From NCBI GenBank assembly GCA_963822595.1, contig CAWGIG010000001.1, forward strand, positions 868,001 to 932,000: DNA of 64,000 nucleotides, in the 5' to 3' direction. Each line of letters opens with the position of its first letter. The stretch's first letter is position 1. The translations under genes were made by a program, and so were the position numbers. Below the pieces are notes generated by a model that worked only from the letters and a program-made list of their open reading frames with translations, made no database searches and had not been told where the DNA came from. Shown here piece after piece: positions 1 through 10,028 of the stretch. The stretch is from CAVRUH01 sp963822595 (GTDB taxonomy: Bacteria > Chlamydiota > Chlamydiia > Chlamydiales > Waddliaceae).

Positions 1-1654
1 CGTATTTATTCGTTCTTCTACAACGTCTTTCAAATAGAAGACATTCTATTTGCACTTGCCTCTTTGGAATATCTATCCTTTTCAAAAGCTCCTGCAACTT
101 AGGAATCAAATCGATTTCAACTACCATAACGATGGAACTTGACTTCGGATCAACCAAGAAATTATTTCTGTTCTTGTTGTATTCGACTTTTTGGGGCACT
201 CCAGGAACGGCCGGCCGTGGATTGACTATGTAGCCACCTTGTTGATAATAATTATCCTGGGGTGTGAGGAAAGTGGGCGTGGATACATTCACTTCCTTCT
301 CAATATTAGTTTCTCTGATCATCGGGGGCGGCTCTCTTTCGCCTTCGAATCTTGGGGGTTTCTCGTAGCCCACTCGATTCTCGATCATTACCTGATAAAT
401 CTTTTCTAATAAAACAGCGATCTCTTCAGGATCTGAATGTTTAACTTTATACCAAAAAATTTCCTTTTCTCTAGCTTCACCAACTTGAGCCTCAACCTCT
501 CTAATAATTTTCTCGGCTTTTTCAATTTCTTCTCGAGTTCCCACTAGAAAAACAGCTTGTGCCATCTTTGGAAGTGGAGTTACGCTTAATGAATTAGATA
601 TCCTTTCTTTCTTAGGCTTCTGAGGAGCTCCATTCATCGGTCTCATAGGAGGTGATGATTTTGAACCAGGATTTTGTCTTATAGGCGTCGACTTACCATT
701 ATTTATTCCTCTAGGCCCTTCGGCAGGTGCCTCGACATCTTCATCAAATTCTTGAAAGATAGACGACAATATTTTTGTCATCTCTTCAGGATCTACCCTT
801 AAAAGAGGGACTGCTTTATATTCCAAATCCTGTTTATTAGCCGCGACAAAATCATAGACTTTTAAAAGATCCTTGACGGCGGAAACTTCACCTACAATGA
901 CGATCACTCTTCCGTATCTTTGTAAGACAGTTGCATTTGGATTGATAAATTTATCAAGGAAAAACCAAGTTCTCTTTACATCCTCAGGAGGTGGACTAAG
1001 AAGGAAGCTCACACGCGCATTGCTAGGAAAAGCTTCCAGATCTCTAGGATCATTGGTGATTAATTTTAAATCCGAAAAATCCGCTTTTAAAGGATAAAGC
1101 TCCCTTAAATAGGGGTTGATCGTCTTTATTCCCACACCATTTTGAAGAAGAATTTGCTCCAACATCTGCCCCCAAGCAGCTCTAGGAATAGGGATATTCG
1201 AATTCAAACTGACTTGAATCTGACCAATATCTATAGGGATCAAATAAACATATTCTGAAGCGCCATAATCCAGAACGATTTGTTCCAAAGTAGTTTCAGG
1301 CTGATGCCACAAGGCATATCCTTCCTCGCGTACCCCGGGCCTTGTCACCATTTCGCGCCAGCTTTCTTCTAAAATTCGAATGTTCTCTTTGATATCGTTA
1401 ATTTGCAAGAGCAGTGCATGATAGGATTCTTCGGGAGCTTTTTGGAGGTACAATTCCATGACTTGTCGTTGAAGTTTGAAAAGTTCCTCATGCCGTTCTC
1501 TTAATTCATTATTGACATCGTTCAAATATTTTTGCATCTCAGGATTTAAATCGCCTACGGAACCGGATAAACCGGCTTTTTTCTGAGCAATCGTTTGTCC
1601 ATGTAGATTCCCAGCGGCAAGTGCTAATACGGTTAGAAGTACTATCTTTTTCAT
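1..1654 (-). CDS. gspD: Type II secretion secretin GspD, partial (open at left edge)
   Basis: The reverse strand is open from the ATG at 1654 to base 1, giving about 551 residues of a longer protein. It starts with a signal peptide (MKKIVLLTVLALAAG), followed by a coiled-coil-like stretch and repeated secretin N-domains. The last visible part (VQIECLLFER) resembles the strand that opens the secretin C-domain, so the pore-forming part lies outside the window. Secretins form the outer-membrane channel of type II secretion. Its ATG overlaps the stop of the upstream gene (TGATG-type), so the two are probably translationally coupled. In C. trachomatis gspD (CT572) has the same kind of upstream partner (CT573). 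A proline/glycine-rich linker of about 40 residues sits mid-protein. Confidence 0.85.
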   Translation of the reverse strand, partial: MKKIVLLTVLALAAGNLHGQTIAQKKAGLSGSVGDLNPEMQKYLNDVNNELRERHEELFKLQRQVMELYLQKAPEESYHALLLQINDIKENIRILEESWREMVTRPGVREEGYALWHQPETTLEQIVLDYGASEYVYLIPIDIGQIQVSLNSNIPIPRAAWGQMLEQILLQNGVGIKTINPYLRELYPLKADFSDLKLITNDPRDLEAFPSNARVSFLLSPPPEDVKRTWFFLDKFINPNATVLQRYGRVIVIVGEVSAVKDLLKVYDFVAANKQDLEYKAVPLLRVDPEEMTKILSSIFQEFDEDVEAPAEGPRGINNGKSTPIRQNPGSKSSPPMRPMNGAPQKPKKERISNSLSVTPLPKMAQAVFLVGTREEIEKAEKIIREVEAQVGEAREKEIFWYKVKHSDPEEIAVLLEKIYQVMIENRVGYEKPPRFEGEREPPPMIRETNIEKEVNVSTPTFLTPQDNYYQQGGYIVNPRPAVPGVPQKVEYNKNRNNFLVDPKSSSIVMVVEIDLIPKLQELLKRIDIPKRQVQIECLLFERRCRRTNKY

Positions 1655-3099
1655 TGATTCCGTTCTCCGGGTCGTGGGGGTGTAGTTATCATATCTTTGC
1701 CTTTTTCTTTCAATCTTTCCATTAATTTTTCCCTTAACTTCTCTGGATCTATCTCTTCATTAGATTCATGTTCATCCTCTTCCTCATCTTCTTCCAATTC
1801 CGTAACAGCAGGAAAGATTTTTTTATTTTCCTTTTTCGGTTCAGTTAAAGTTGCCCCTTGCTGCATGGGGATCTCTACCGTTTTCATTTCTGTTCGGGCC
1901 TTATTGAAGAGGGTTCCTAACAGGACTTGTTTTCCATCCCGCTTTTCCACACCATCAAAAACGAACATGGGTCCGGAAATTTTACGTTCCACATAATCGT
2001 CAATATCCTGTGCTGTTGTCAACTTTTTCCATCCTTTATCGGTCTTTATTAGCCAGTCCAAAGGACTCAATGTCATTCTTTCCTTGTTGATTTCAAAAAG
2101 AAACTGAGACCGTGTTCGCGCTCCAATAAAAACAAATTCCTTTTGTATGGTGTCCGGAACCCAAGTTTCCATGGATTTAATCAAATTGATCGATGTTTTA
2201 TCTCCATCGACATCCCAAAGGTCGAGTTTCATGATTCTGTCTTCGATTTTATTGACAGTCAAAATGACATATTTTACCGAATCTTTTCCGGGCTTCACTT
2301 CTTTCCATTTTCCATCTATCCAGGCTAAGACGGTATCCGGTCCTACATAAACAGAATAGGCATTACCAGGGGTTCCAAAGTCAATTCTTTGCTTGGTGGC
2401 CATCTCTTTATATTCCTCGCCGCCATGCCTTTCCATAAACTTGTCAATCCCATACCATTTGGCACCTTGACGCGACAGAAGAGTTCCATCGATTCGGAAT
2501 TCTCCAAGACGCTTGTCTTCTGTATCAGAGCGAACTTGCGACCTAGGTTTAAGGATAAATTCCGCATTAGCGGGGGGCTCATGAACGACTTCTCCGGCCT
2601 CATTACGCATCGAAGCGCTGATGGAAACATCGCCGTTGGGCATTAATTTAGCCTCAAACCATAGGGTGGTCACTGCATTACCGGGACTAAACTTATATTT
2701 AACTTTAGGGTCATTCTTATCGTACATGATATAAATAGGTTGGTTCGCAAGGGCAGAAACCGATCCTTTTACCCCCAAAAATCCAAAATTCATCTTTTGA
2801 TTCGCGGGGTCGGCATCGGGGCGATCGTTTTTGCCATAGTAGATCAGATAGCGTTTTAAATCAGGAACTTGCAACGCCATGGGAGAAAATTTTAGGGTTA
2901 AAAAAGGGGGTCCTATGGCCTGATAATCTTCAGTTTTGAGGGTGAATGCTCCCTTGGGAAGTTTGGGTATTTCGGAAGCTTTTTCTACCACTTCGATGGA
3001 TGAAGGTCGCATGAATTGAAACAACAAAGCGGATACAAGAAGGAGTAGAATGACCCCTACTAATGCTCCGTTGATCCAATTTAGCTTTATAGTTTGCAT
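1651..3099 (-). CDS. Conserved chlamydial membrane-anchored protein upstream of gspD (CT573-like)
   Basis: A 482-residue protein with one N-terminal membrane segment (residues about 10-27, GALVGVILLLLVSALLF) and a large, probably periplasmic domain. Near the C-terminus is a very acidic run (ELEEDEEEDEHESNEE) and then a charged helix. The frame is open upstream to 3258, but the start at 3099 puts the membrane segment at the N-terminus as expected for a signal anchor; the upstream extension looks like chance coding and overlaps the opposite gene. Position next to the secretin suggests a component or partner of the type II secretion apparatus, possibly an inner-membrane linker. That role is inferred from neighbourhood, not from a recognised domain. 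Confidence 0.7.
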   Translation of the reverse strand: MQTIKLNWINGALVGVILLLLVSALLFQFMRPSSIEVVEKASEIPKLPKGAFTLKTEDYQAIGPPFLTLKFSPMALQVPDLKRYLIYYGKNDRPDADPANQKMNFGFLGVKGSVSALANQPIYIMYDKNDPKVKYKFSPGNAVTTLWFEAKLMPNGDVSISASMRNEAGEVVHEPPANAEFILKPRSQVRSDTEDKRLGEFRIDGTLLSRQGAKWYGIDKFMERHGGEEYKEMATKQRIDFGTPGNAYSVYVGPDTVLAWIDGKWKEVKPGKDSVKYVILTVNKIEDRIMKLDLWDVDGDKTSINLIKSMETWVPDTIQKEFVFIGARTRSQFLFEINKERMTLSPLDWLIKTDKGWKKLTTAQDIDDYVERKISGPMFVFDGVEKRDGKQVLLGTLFNKARTEMKTVEIPMQQGATLTEPKKENKKIFPAVTELEEDEEEDEHESNEEIDPEKLREKLMERLKEKGKDMITTPPRPGERNQ

Positions 3100-3232
3100 A
3101 GATATAAGTTTTTTACACCATTTTGCCGTATCGGGAATATACGGACAACTATTAATTAATAAAAAAATATTTGTTGCTTCGTTGTAGGTCGTGGTGTATA
3201 AAGAAAAATAAATTAACAAATGGAGTACATGC

Positions 3233-3628
3233 ATGACCATAAATCCCCCTAACGACAATCTACCCCAAGAAAAAGAGAAGTTTAAGGAAACGAATTCATT
3301 TAAAAAGGATGAAAAAATTGAAAATATAGTTACTTACGTCAAAAATAATACTGGGGATACGGTTGCTTATGTTTTGATGTTGCTTGGTATAGTATGGATT
3401 TTTCTAAATAGTTTTTACGGTGGAATTCTCGTGGGACTTGTTGCGGGTTTTTACTATGGGACGGAAATTGTAGCGTATGTAAAACATGCGAATGAAACCA
3501 TTGATCAAATGGGAATCCCCCGAGCCCTAATTCTTGGTTTGACCCTTGTTGCCTTCTTTATTTTGGCTCCCGGCATCTTTATTGGAGCAGCCATTAGCGC
3601 CGGCATCAAGCACGTCGTCAAAGGATGA
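3233..3628 (+). CDS. Small membrane protein, hypothetical
   Basis: 131 residues: a charged lysine/glutamate-rich N-terminus (1-35), then two hydrophobic segments at about 45-75 and 97-125. The first contains LMLLGIVWIFLNSFYGGILVG; the second is rich in Leu, Val, Phe and Ala. No enzyme motif is visible. It is transcribed away from the gspD pair with about 130 bases between the starts. A GC-rich hairpin follows directly. Function unknown; likely an inner-membrane protein. Confidence 0.65.
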   Translation: MTINPPNDNLPQEKEKFKETNSFKKDEKIENIVTYVKNNTGDTVAYVLMLLGIVWIFLNSFYGGILVGLVAGFYYGTEIVAYVKHANETIDQMGIPRALILGLTLVAFFILAPGIFIGAAISAGIKHVVKG

Positions 3629-3635
3629 TCTTTTC

Positions 3636-3653
3636 GCGCCCGTTTCCGGGCGC
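3636..3653 (+). terminator. Hairpin after the small membrane protein
   Basis: GCGCCC and GGGCGC pair around a short loop 8 bases after the stop codon. The following sequence is T-rich but not an uninterrupted U tract, so this is a probable rather than a textbook intrinsic terminator. Confidence 0.55.
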
Positions 3654-3812
3654 AATCTCATTTAATTTTTAAAGAATTGCTATTCTAGCCTAATAAGCCA
3701 CATATGTGGTAACATCTCTGTTTTATAATTTTCACAATCTACATTCCAGATAGAGTAACTTTCATAGAATAAGAAAGGTAGTCCCTCAATTGACTCAAGT
3801 TTAGCGGTGTTA

Positions 3813-3839
3813 ATTCTTCAGGCCAACGGCCTGAAGAAT
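3813..3839. repeat. Perfect 12-bp inverted repeat
   Basis: ATTCTTCAGGCC and its exact complement are separated by only three bases (AAC). It lies about 70 bases upstream of nqrA and has no T run on either side. It could be a protein-binding palindrome or a transcript hairpin in the nqrA leader. Confidence 0.5.
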
Positions 3840-3908
3840 AGGCGCAATCAGTTGCATGAAATAACCCTTATCGCTTAACTTATTTTCAAAGAATATCAGG
3901 ATATTGCC

Positions 3909-5294
3909 GTGCATATAAAAATAAAAAAAGGTCTCGACATCCCCATCGCCGGAAAACCCACAGGAAAACCACAAAAATTTATGCACGGCGGCGAATCGAC
4001 TCCACGAACACCCACTTTTTTAGCCCTCAATCTAGAGCCTTTCAACGATATTCATTTCAAACTCCTCACCAAAGTAGGCGACAAAGTGAAAATCGGTCAA
4101 CCTTTGGTCGAAGACAAATCTATAGAAGGTAGAGCCTTTGTTTCTCCCGCCGCTGGAACCATCACCGAATTCCGCCGCGGTCTAAAAAGACGCCTCCTGG
4201 ATATTGTCATTCAAGTTGACGCCGATGAACAATACTTTCCCCTAAAAACCATTGATATTTCCCACACTTCCCGAGAAGAAATTATCAATGCGTTGAAACA
4301 AGGAGGTATCTTCGCAAATATCAGATCTCGTCCTTTCAATAAATTGGCTGATCCAAGCAAAATGCCCCGAAATATTTTCGTAAAAGCAGTTGAATCCGCC
4401 CCTTTTATTCCTCCTGCAGAATTTCAAGTAGAAGGTTTTGAAAAAGAATTTGAAGTCGGCCTCGCTGCGTTGGCGAAGCTAACAAACGGAAAGGTCCATC
4501 TTGTTTACCATAAAGATTCCTCTTGCTCTGCATTCACAAATGCTGCGCATGTACAAAAACATACCGTTGAGGGTCCGCATCCGGTAAGCAACCATTCTCT
4601 GCACATCCAGGAAATCGACCCTGTACAAAACTTTGAAGATATCATTTGGACACTTAACGCGCATGATGTTGTATCAATTGGCAGCATTATCCGTTTAGGC
4701 AAAACGCACATTGAAAGAGTCATTGGCATCGGAGGCCCCGGAATTCTTCCAGAAAGAACAGGGTATTATAGAATCAGAGCAGGTTATCCTATTGAATCTC
4801 TAATCAGCAATCGGCTAGATAGAGAAGTTGTTCGCCTCGTTTCGGGGGATCCGCTCATGGGACAAAAAGTAGATCCTAAGGATTTTCTTGGATATTATCA
4901 TTTTGCTTTCTGTGCGATTCCTGAAAGTTCGGGAAGGGAATTTCTTCATTTCTTCAGACTTGGTGCGGATAAATATTCCTTTAGCGGAGCTTATTTATCG
5001 GGTCATCTAGATCCAAGTAAGCGCGAATATGAGTTCACGACGAATCTTCATGGGGAAGAGAGGGCATTTATTGATGGATCTCTCTATGACAGAGTGATGC
5101 CATTGAGTTTATCAACGATGACATTGGTCAAAGCCGTGATGGCAGAGGATTATGATCGTGCTCACGAGCTGGGGCTTTTGGATGTCGACAGCGAGGATTT
5201 TGCTCTTCCCACCTTTGTATGTCCCTCGAAAATCGAGATGACCGACATCATTAAGGGAGGCCTCCAAGCCAGCGCTGCCGAGATCTTTGGTTAA
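3909..5294 (+). CDS. nqrA: Na+-translocating NADH:quinone reductase subunit A
   Basis: 461 residues, the usual length for NqrA. It is the peripheral subunit of the sodium-pumping NADH:ubiquinone oxidoreductase, which chlamydiae use in place of complex I. The N-terminus (IKIKKGLDIPIAGKP) is characteristic, followed by the biotinyl-like fold (VGDKVKIGQPLVEDK) and the family segment IGSIIRLGKTHIERVIGIGG. The start is GTG at 3909, chosen because the family N-terminus begins there. In C. trachomatis nqrA (CT634) is next to hemB (CT633); here hemB lies 3.6 kb away with yjbH and tyrP between. Other nqr subunits are not in the window. Confidence 0.93.
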   Translation: MHIKIKKGLDIPIAGKPTGKPQKFMHGGESTPRTPTFLALNLEPFNDIHFKLLTKVGDKVKIGQPLVEDKSIEGRAFVSPAAGTITEFRRGLKRRLLDIVIQVDADEQYFPLKTIDISHTSREEIINALKQGGIFANIRSRPFNKLADPSKMPRNIFVKAVESAPFIPPAEFQVEGFEKEFEVGLAALAKLTNGKVHLVYHKDSSCSAFTNAAHVQKHTVEGPHPVSNHSLHIQEIDPVQNFEDIIWTLNAHDVVSIGSIIRLGKTHIERVIGIGGPGILPERTGYYRIRAGYPIESLISNRLDREVVRLVSGDPLMGQKVDPKDFLGYYHFAFCAIPESSGREFLHFFRLGADKYSFSGAYLSGHLDPSKREYEFTTNLHGEERAFIDGSLYDRVMPLSLSTMTLVKAVMAEDYDRAHELGLLDVDSEDFALPTFVCPSKIEMTDIIKGGLQASAAEIFG

Positions 5295-5368
5295 TTCTTG
5301 CATTTGCACTTTCTTAAATCAGGAAGTCGGTGTATCCTTAATAATTTCTAATTTTTGTTTTTTTTCAT

Positions 5369-7498
5369 ATGAAACGCGCTATAATAATATTTTTACTCTG
5401 CATCGCCTATGCTCCAAATGCCTCCGTCAGAGAAGCCGATTTACTCAACGATCTAGAAATCGTCGAAAGAGTCGACCGATGCCTCAACGCTACCATCCCC
5501 GTCACCTATAACCACCTTCTCCAAGGTGGCTACTTCAACATGCCCTCCGCTCTCATGGGAAAAGAGGGGGAAATGGGCCTAGGCTTCTCCTATGTCTCTC
5601 CCTACCACAACTACAACCTGCGCTACCAATTCTCCAGTCGTGTTGAGATTTCCGGAAATTACCGCGTCTTTCGCGGCATCCCCGATCCCATCCTTTCCCC
5701 TTCAGGATTCGGGGATCGTTCCGACAAAGGGGTCAATATCAAGTTTGCCCTTCTGACACCCAAAGAAAGCAATTACGCTCTTCCCGGGATCTCTATCGGT
5801 TTCGATGATTTTCTTGGGACGAAAAATTTCGAAAGCCGTTATGTTGTCATGACGCAAGTATTCAACAAACTCAACGCCGAAGCCAGCCTTGGCTACGGCA
5901 GACATCGAATTCATGGTTTCTTTGGCGGCTTCACCTGGTTTCCTTTTCTGAGGTACGACAATGCTCATTTTCAAAATATCGCCTTATCAGCGGAATATGA
6001 TGCGACCCACTACAAAAGCGAAAAACACGAACCTCATCCTCATGGACGCGAACAGAAATCTCCGATCAACTTTGGCCTCAAATACAGGGCCTTCAACCTA
6101 ATTGACCTTTCTGCAAGTTATGTTCGTGGAAAAAAAATCGCTATAGCAGCCTCAGCCTTTTACAACTTTGGCTATACTGTAGGAACGCAATGCAAAAGTG
6201 ACGATCCGCTTCCCTATAGACCCCCAAAGATTAACCAACCCATTGGCCCCTTGGATTCCGATGACGATCTGGTGCAACTCCTTCTTTGTCCTTTTGAAGA
6301 ACAACACTTAAGTATCGAGGAGGCTTGGCTATCCGAAGACTGTAATTGTAAAAAAACGCTTCGCCTAACGATTTCTAATAATCGCTATCGCTATGAAGAG
6401 GATATACGTAATCGCCTTAACTACCTTTTAGCGGGCACGATTCCTGCTGATATTTCTTATGTTATTGTTGCTGTCGACACTCAAGACCTTCCCATTCAAG
6501 AGTATCATTTCTCTATGGATTTTGTGCGTCTTTTTGGTGAAAAAGAAATCGGGACATATGAACTCCGCGTTCTGAGCCCTCTTTGTGATGTCACCTTTCA
6601 AGATCCTTACATAGACAAGCGACTTTATTATCGCAATAACGACCTTTACAATATCCTTCTAACCCCAAAATATGTTTCTTTTTTCGGCAGCGCCAAAGGA
6701 AAATACAAATATGCCTTAGGTGTCAATCTTCGGTTAGATGGCTTTCTCTGGAAAGATGTCTACTACAATGTATTGCTCGGGTATGATTTTTGCAAAAATC
6801 TCTATGATTTAAAAGACGTAGACAGACTCAATCCGTCTCAACTTATTAACGTTCGCACTGACATCGTCAATTATCTGAAGCAGGATGGTGTTACTGTTGA
6901 CGAAGCCTATCTCCAAAAAAATTGGAACATGGGGAAGGGTTGGTTTTCAAGAGTCTCCTTTGGCTATTTTGAAATCGAATACGCGGGATTAGCTGGAGAA
7001 TTTCTCTGGTATCCAACGAATTCCTGCTTTGCCTTTGGTTTTGAGGCAGCGGTGCTTCGCAAAAGAACCTATTCGGGTTTAGGATTCTCGGATGAAGTCC
7101 GAAAGCTTCATGGTTTCCGACCTTCGTATCAAAGGTTTTTGGGATCTCAAGCCTTTTTTAATACTTACTATCATTTCAATTCAGTAGATATGGATTTAGA
7201 ATTCAATGCAGGGAAATTCCTTGCAAATGATGTAGGTGTGAGGACAATCCTCTCCAAAACTTATCCTAGCGGCACCATGGTAAGCATTTGGTGCACCTAT
7301 ACAAATGGAAACGACAAAATAAACGGACGAAGATACTACGACAAAGGCATTGCAGTGTCTATTCCTCTAGATATCTTTTATTCATACTCTTCTCAAAATC
7401 GATGGGTCTATGGCCTTTCAGCGTGGCTGCGCGATGTTGGTGTCACCGGCTGCACAGGAAAAACTCTCTACAGGCTGATTCGCGACGAAAGAAACTAG
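5369..7498 (+). CDS. YjbH-like outer-membrane beta-barrel lipoprotein-family protein
   Basis: 709 residues with an N-terminal signal peptide (MKRAIIIFLLCIAYAPNAS). The region NMPSALMGKEGEMGLGFSYV, followed by NYNLRYQFSSRVEISGNYR, matches the YjbH family (DUF940), which in enterobacteria is part of an exopolysaccharide-related operon. The rest alternates short aromatic strands typical of an outer-membrane barrel. No other yjb genes are present, so an exopolysaccharide role is unproven; it may simply be an outer-membrane protein. It is transcribed alone after nqrA, and a palindromic element begins 16 bases after its stop. Confidence 0.75.
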   Translation: MKRAIIIFLLCIAYAPNASVREADLLNDLEIVERVDRCLNATIPVTYNHLLQGGYFNMPSALMGKEGEMGLGFSYVSPYHNYNLRYQFSSRVEISGNYRVFRGIPDPILSPSGFGDRSDKGVNIKFALLTPKESNYALPGISIGFDDFLGTKNFESRYVVMTQVFNKLNAEASLGYGRHRIHGFFGGFTWFPFLRYDNAHFQNIALSAEYDATHYKSEKHEPHPHGREQKSPINFGLKYRAFNLIDLSASYVRGKKIAIAASAFYNFGYTVGTQCKSDDPLPYRPPKINQPIGPLDSDDDLVQLLLCPFEEQHLSIEEAWLSEDCNCKKTLRLTISNNRYRYEEDIRNRLNYLLAGTIPADISYVIVAVDTQDLPIQEYHFSMDFVRLFGEKEIGTYELRVLSPLCDVTFQDPYIDKRLYYRNNDLYNILLTPKYVSFFGSAKGKYKYALGVNLRLDGFLWKDVYYNVLLGYDFCKNLYDLKDVDRLNPSQLINVRTDIVNYLKQDGVTVDEAYLQKNWNMGKGWFSRVSFGYFEIEYAGLAGEFLWYPTNSCFAFGFEAAVLRKRTYSGLGFSDEVRKLHGFRPSYQRFLGSQAFFNTYYHFNSVDMDLEFNAGKFLANDVGVRTILSKTYPSGTMVSIWCTYTNGNDKINGRRYYDKGIAVSIPLDIFYSYSSQNRWVYGLSAWLRDVGVTGCTGKTLYRLIRDERN

Positions 7499-7514
7499 TA
7501 TGGTATAGAACCCA

Positions 7515-7682
7515 TAGACACAAATAACAGGATAATCAGGATCGCAAGCGGCAGGATGAAAAAAGGATAAGAAAAAAGATAAGAAATAAGAAAAAGAATT
7601 GTATTTTTTACATTCTTTTTTTCTTTCTTATCCTTTTTTTATCCTGCCGCTTGCGATCGTGATTATCCTGTTATATGTGTAT
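7515..7682. repeat. AGGATAAG palindromic element, copy A
   Basis: An inverted repeat of about 168 bp between the convergent ends of the YjbH-like gene and tyrP. The left arm runs from TAGACACAAATAACAGG through repeated AGGAT motifs into an A/G-rich stretch. The right arm is its complement and ends in TTATATGTGT. The two arms differ at a few positions (for example GGATGA on the left versus the ATCC of the right arm). Three further copies lie at 11291, 25985 and 30197. Each strand would form a long hairpin ending in U-rich sequence, so it may act as a bidirectional terminator. Confidence 0.85.
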
Positions 7683-7694
7683 TTGAGTCCTATA

Positions 7695-8900
7695 CTAAAT
7701 ACCCATCGTCAACTGGATTCCCATGACCACTAAGGAAAAGGCGACGATAACCATGATTGCAAACTTTCCGCCGGGAAGCAACTGCTGCCCTCCTAATTTT
7801 TTCGCATAGCGTCCTCTCCATGACATCGCAGCCGGCAACAATCCAAACAAGACAACAACTCCAACTCCACCAGCATAAGACAAAGCAGTCAAAAAAATCT
7901 GCGGGTAAACGATGGCAAAAAATAACGGGGGCAATAACACTAAGACACATAAAATCACTTTGCCTCGCGGCGTTTTATCGATTTTTAACCCATCTGCAAG
8001 AAAATCGACAAAGCTCAGAGAAACACTAATAAAGGACGTTGCAATGGCAAAAAAAGCAAATGCCTGAGCAATCGTTGATACCCAAGGGTTTCCGGTGACG
8101 TCCTCAAGAACATGTGTTGCCATTTGCCCCTGATTCAAAGCTACCTGTAAACCGTTTGCCGGGACTAACCCCAGAATCAACCACTCCCAAACGATGTATG
8201 CGACAAAGGGAATCAAACTTCCAATCAAAATTGCCAATCGCAGCATTTTCACATCTCGATACAAATACGAAGCCAAGCTCGGTATAAGATTGTGATAACC
8301 GAAAGAAATAATAACCAACGGAAGAACAACGGGAGCATACAGCCAGTTTTCATACTGGAAATATTCCGCGTTCACATGAGGAGCCCCAATCACCACAAAT
8401 ATTCCGTAGCAAATTATCAGTCCTAACATAAAAAATCTGTTAAAGTTGTCGGCTGCTTTTATTCCCAAATATAAAATAACTCCAAGAATCATTGTGCTAA
8501 ATACGTTGCATATCCAGGGGGATATAGTAAGATTCGTTCCATGCTCGATGAAATCAATAAGAAGCTCTCCGCTTCCGGAAATGTACGCAATATTCAGCGC
8601 AAAAAAGATAAATAAAAAGCCTACCCAAGCAATTGCCTGACCCACTTTTCCCAATAACTGACCCGATACCGAGATAATATTCGTCTCTTTGGAAAACCAA
8701 AGATTAACCTCTAATAGAAGGAGTCCTGTACAAACCATGTATGCCCAACCTAAGATGAACATCACAATAGAGGGGCGGAAACCAGCGACTGCCGAAACAA
8801 CCGGAACGCCAAGCATTCCTGCGCCGATACAGCATCCGGCAATGAGCAATATAGCTCCTAAAACTCTTCCTAATGGGGCTTTTTGTGGGAGATCGTTCAT
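7695..8900 (-). CDS. tyrP: Aromatic amino acid (tyrosine/tryptophan) permease
   Basis: 401 residues with about eleven hydrophobic helices and the family signature GCCIGAGMLGVP in the first helix. This is the hydroxy/aromatic amino acid permease family (TyrP/Mtr/TnaB). Chlamydiae use such permeases to import host tyrosine or tryptophan across the inner membrane. It follows hemB on the same strand with two bases between stop and start, suggesting co-transcription. Substrate cannot be decided from sequence; TyrP is the usual chlamydial assignment. Confidence 0.85.
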   Translation of the reverse strand: MNDLPQKAPLGRVLGAILLIAGCCIGAGMLGVPVVSAVAGFRPSIVMFILGWAYMVCTGLLLLEVNLWFSKETNIISVSGQLLGKVGQAIAWVGFLFIFFALNIAYISGSGELLIDFIEHGTNLTISPWICNVFSTMILGVILYLGIKAADNFNRFFMLGLIICYGIFVVIGAPHVNAEYFQYENWLYAPVVLPLVIISFGYHNLIPSLASYLYRDVKMLRLAILIGSLIPFVAYIVWEWLILGLVPANGLQVALNQGQMATHVLEDVTGNPWVSTIAQAFAFFAIATSFISVSLSFVDFLADGLKIDKTPRGKVILCVLVLLPPLFFAIVYPQIFLTALSYAGGVGVVVLFGLLPAAMSWRGRYAKKLGGQQLLPGGKFAIMVIVAFSLVVMGIQLTMGI

Positions 8901-8902
8901 TT

Positions 8903-9919
8903 TTAACCTAAAATTTTTGGAATCATGGATTTTTGCGCAGCATATGTGAGAATAAAATCAGCCCCGGCCCGCTTGATTGAAACGAGAGACTCATAAAAAA
9001 TGCGATCTGCATCGACCCAACCCTTTTGCGCTGCCGCCATGACCATGGCATATTCACCGCTTACATGGTAGGCAGCTATCGGCAATTCGGTCATCTCACG
9101 AACTTTAACGATCACATCAAGATAAGGCAACGCTGGTTTGATCAAAAGTATGTCGGCGCCTTCAAATTCATCTAAGGAACACTCCATTAAAGCTTCTCGC
9201 CGATTTGCAGGGTTCATTTGATAGGTCTTTTTGTCTCCAAATTTTGGCGCGGAACTGAGAGCCTCTCTAAAGGGAGAATAAAACGCCGAAGCATATTTTG
9301 CGGCATAGGACATGATGCTTACATCTTGAAATCCTGAATGATCGAGGTGTTGCCGAATATAGCCAACGCGACCATCCATCATATCGCTGGGCGCTATTAC
9401 ATCAGCTCCAGCCTCGGCTGCATGGAGGGACATTCTTGCAAGTATCTGAAGGCTCGGATCGTTCAAAATACGGCCGGCATCATCAACAATTCCATCGTGA
9501 CCATGATCTGTATAAGGATCCAAGGCGACATCGACCATCACACACATTTCGGGAATCTCTTTTTTCAAAGCTTTTACCGCTCTTTGGAGCAAGTTATTTT
9601 GTCGCACAGCCTCTGAACCCCACCGATCTTTTTTTTCTGGAGGGATAACAGGAAAAAGATCAACCGCGCGAACTCCCAATTGATACAAATCGATAGCTTC
9701 TTTCACTAATAGGTCTATTGAGCGCCTATAGACTCCAGGCATACTAGACACTTCGATGCTCTGATTTTCCCCATCTAAGATAAAAAGCGGGGCGACTAAA
9801 TGTTTAGGTAAGAGGGTTGTTTCTTGCACGAGGGATCGAATGGCTGCGCTTTTTCGATTTCTCCTCGGACGACGTGGCAACTCTATCCCCAATTGTTCTA
9901 TATCGGGTATTGTAGACAT
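8903..9919 (-). CDS. hemB: Delta-aminolevulinic acid dehydratase (porphobilinogen synthase)
   Basis: 338 residues. Condenses two 5-aminolevulinate molecules to porphobilinogen in haem synthesis. Both active-site lysines are present (K208 in SYAAKYAS, and the Schiff-base K261 in LLIKPALPYLD). The metal loop is DVALDPYTDHGHDG with Asp/Ala in place of the three zinc cysteines, which marks the magnesium-dependent type. The start at 9919 has AAGGA eight bases upstream; the frame extends 11 codons further to 9952 without a ribosome site. Co-oriented with tyrP. Confidence 0.93.
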   Translation of the reverse strand: MSTIPDIEQLGIELPRRPRRNRKSAAIRSLVQETTLLPKHLVAPLFILDGENQSIEVSSMPGVYRRSIDLLVKEAIDLYQLGVRAVDLFPVIPPEKKDRWGSEAVRQNNLLQRAVKALKKEIPEMCVMVDVALDPYTDHGHDGIVDDAGRILNDPSLQILARMSLHAAEAGADVIAPSDMMDGRVGYIRQHLDHSGFQDVSIMSYAAKYASAFYSPFREALSSAPKFGDKKTYQMNPANRREALMECSLDEFEGADILLIKPALPYLDVIVKVREMTELPIAAYHVSGEYAMVMAAAQKGWVDADRIFYESLVSIKRAGADFILTYAAQKSMIPKILG

Positions 9920-10028
9920 GGATTTATCCTTGTTGAAGGGAAATACTACCATAGAAACTGAAAAAGAACAAATTTTGTTTTAGTTTCATATGACCTGTGC
10001 TAAACTGTGAAAAAAATGCGAGGTGAAC

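Noticed and set aside
873..1097. Plus-strand frame of 74 codons inside gspD
   Set aside because: Opposite-strand shadow of the well-supported secretin gene.
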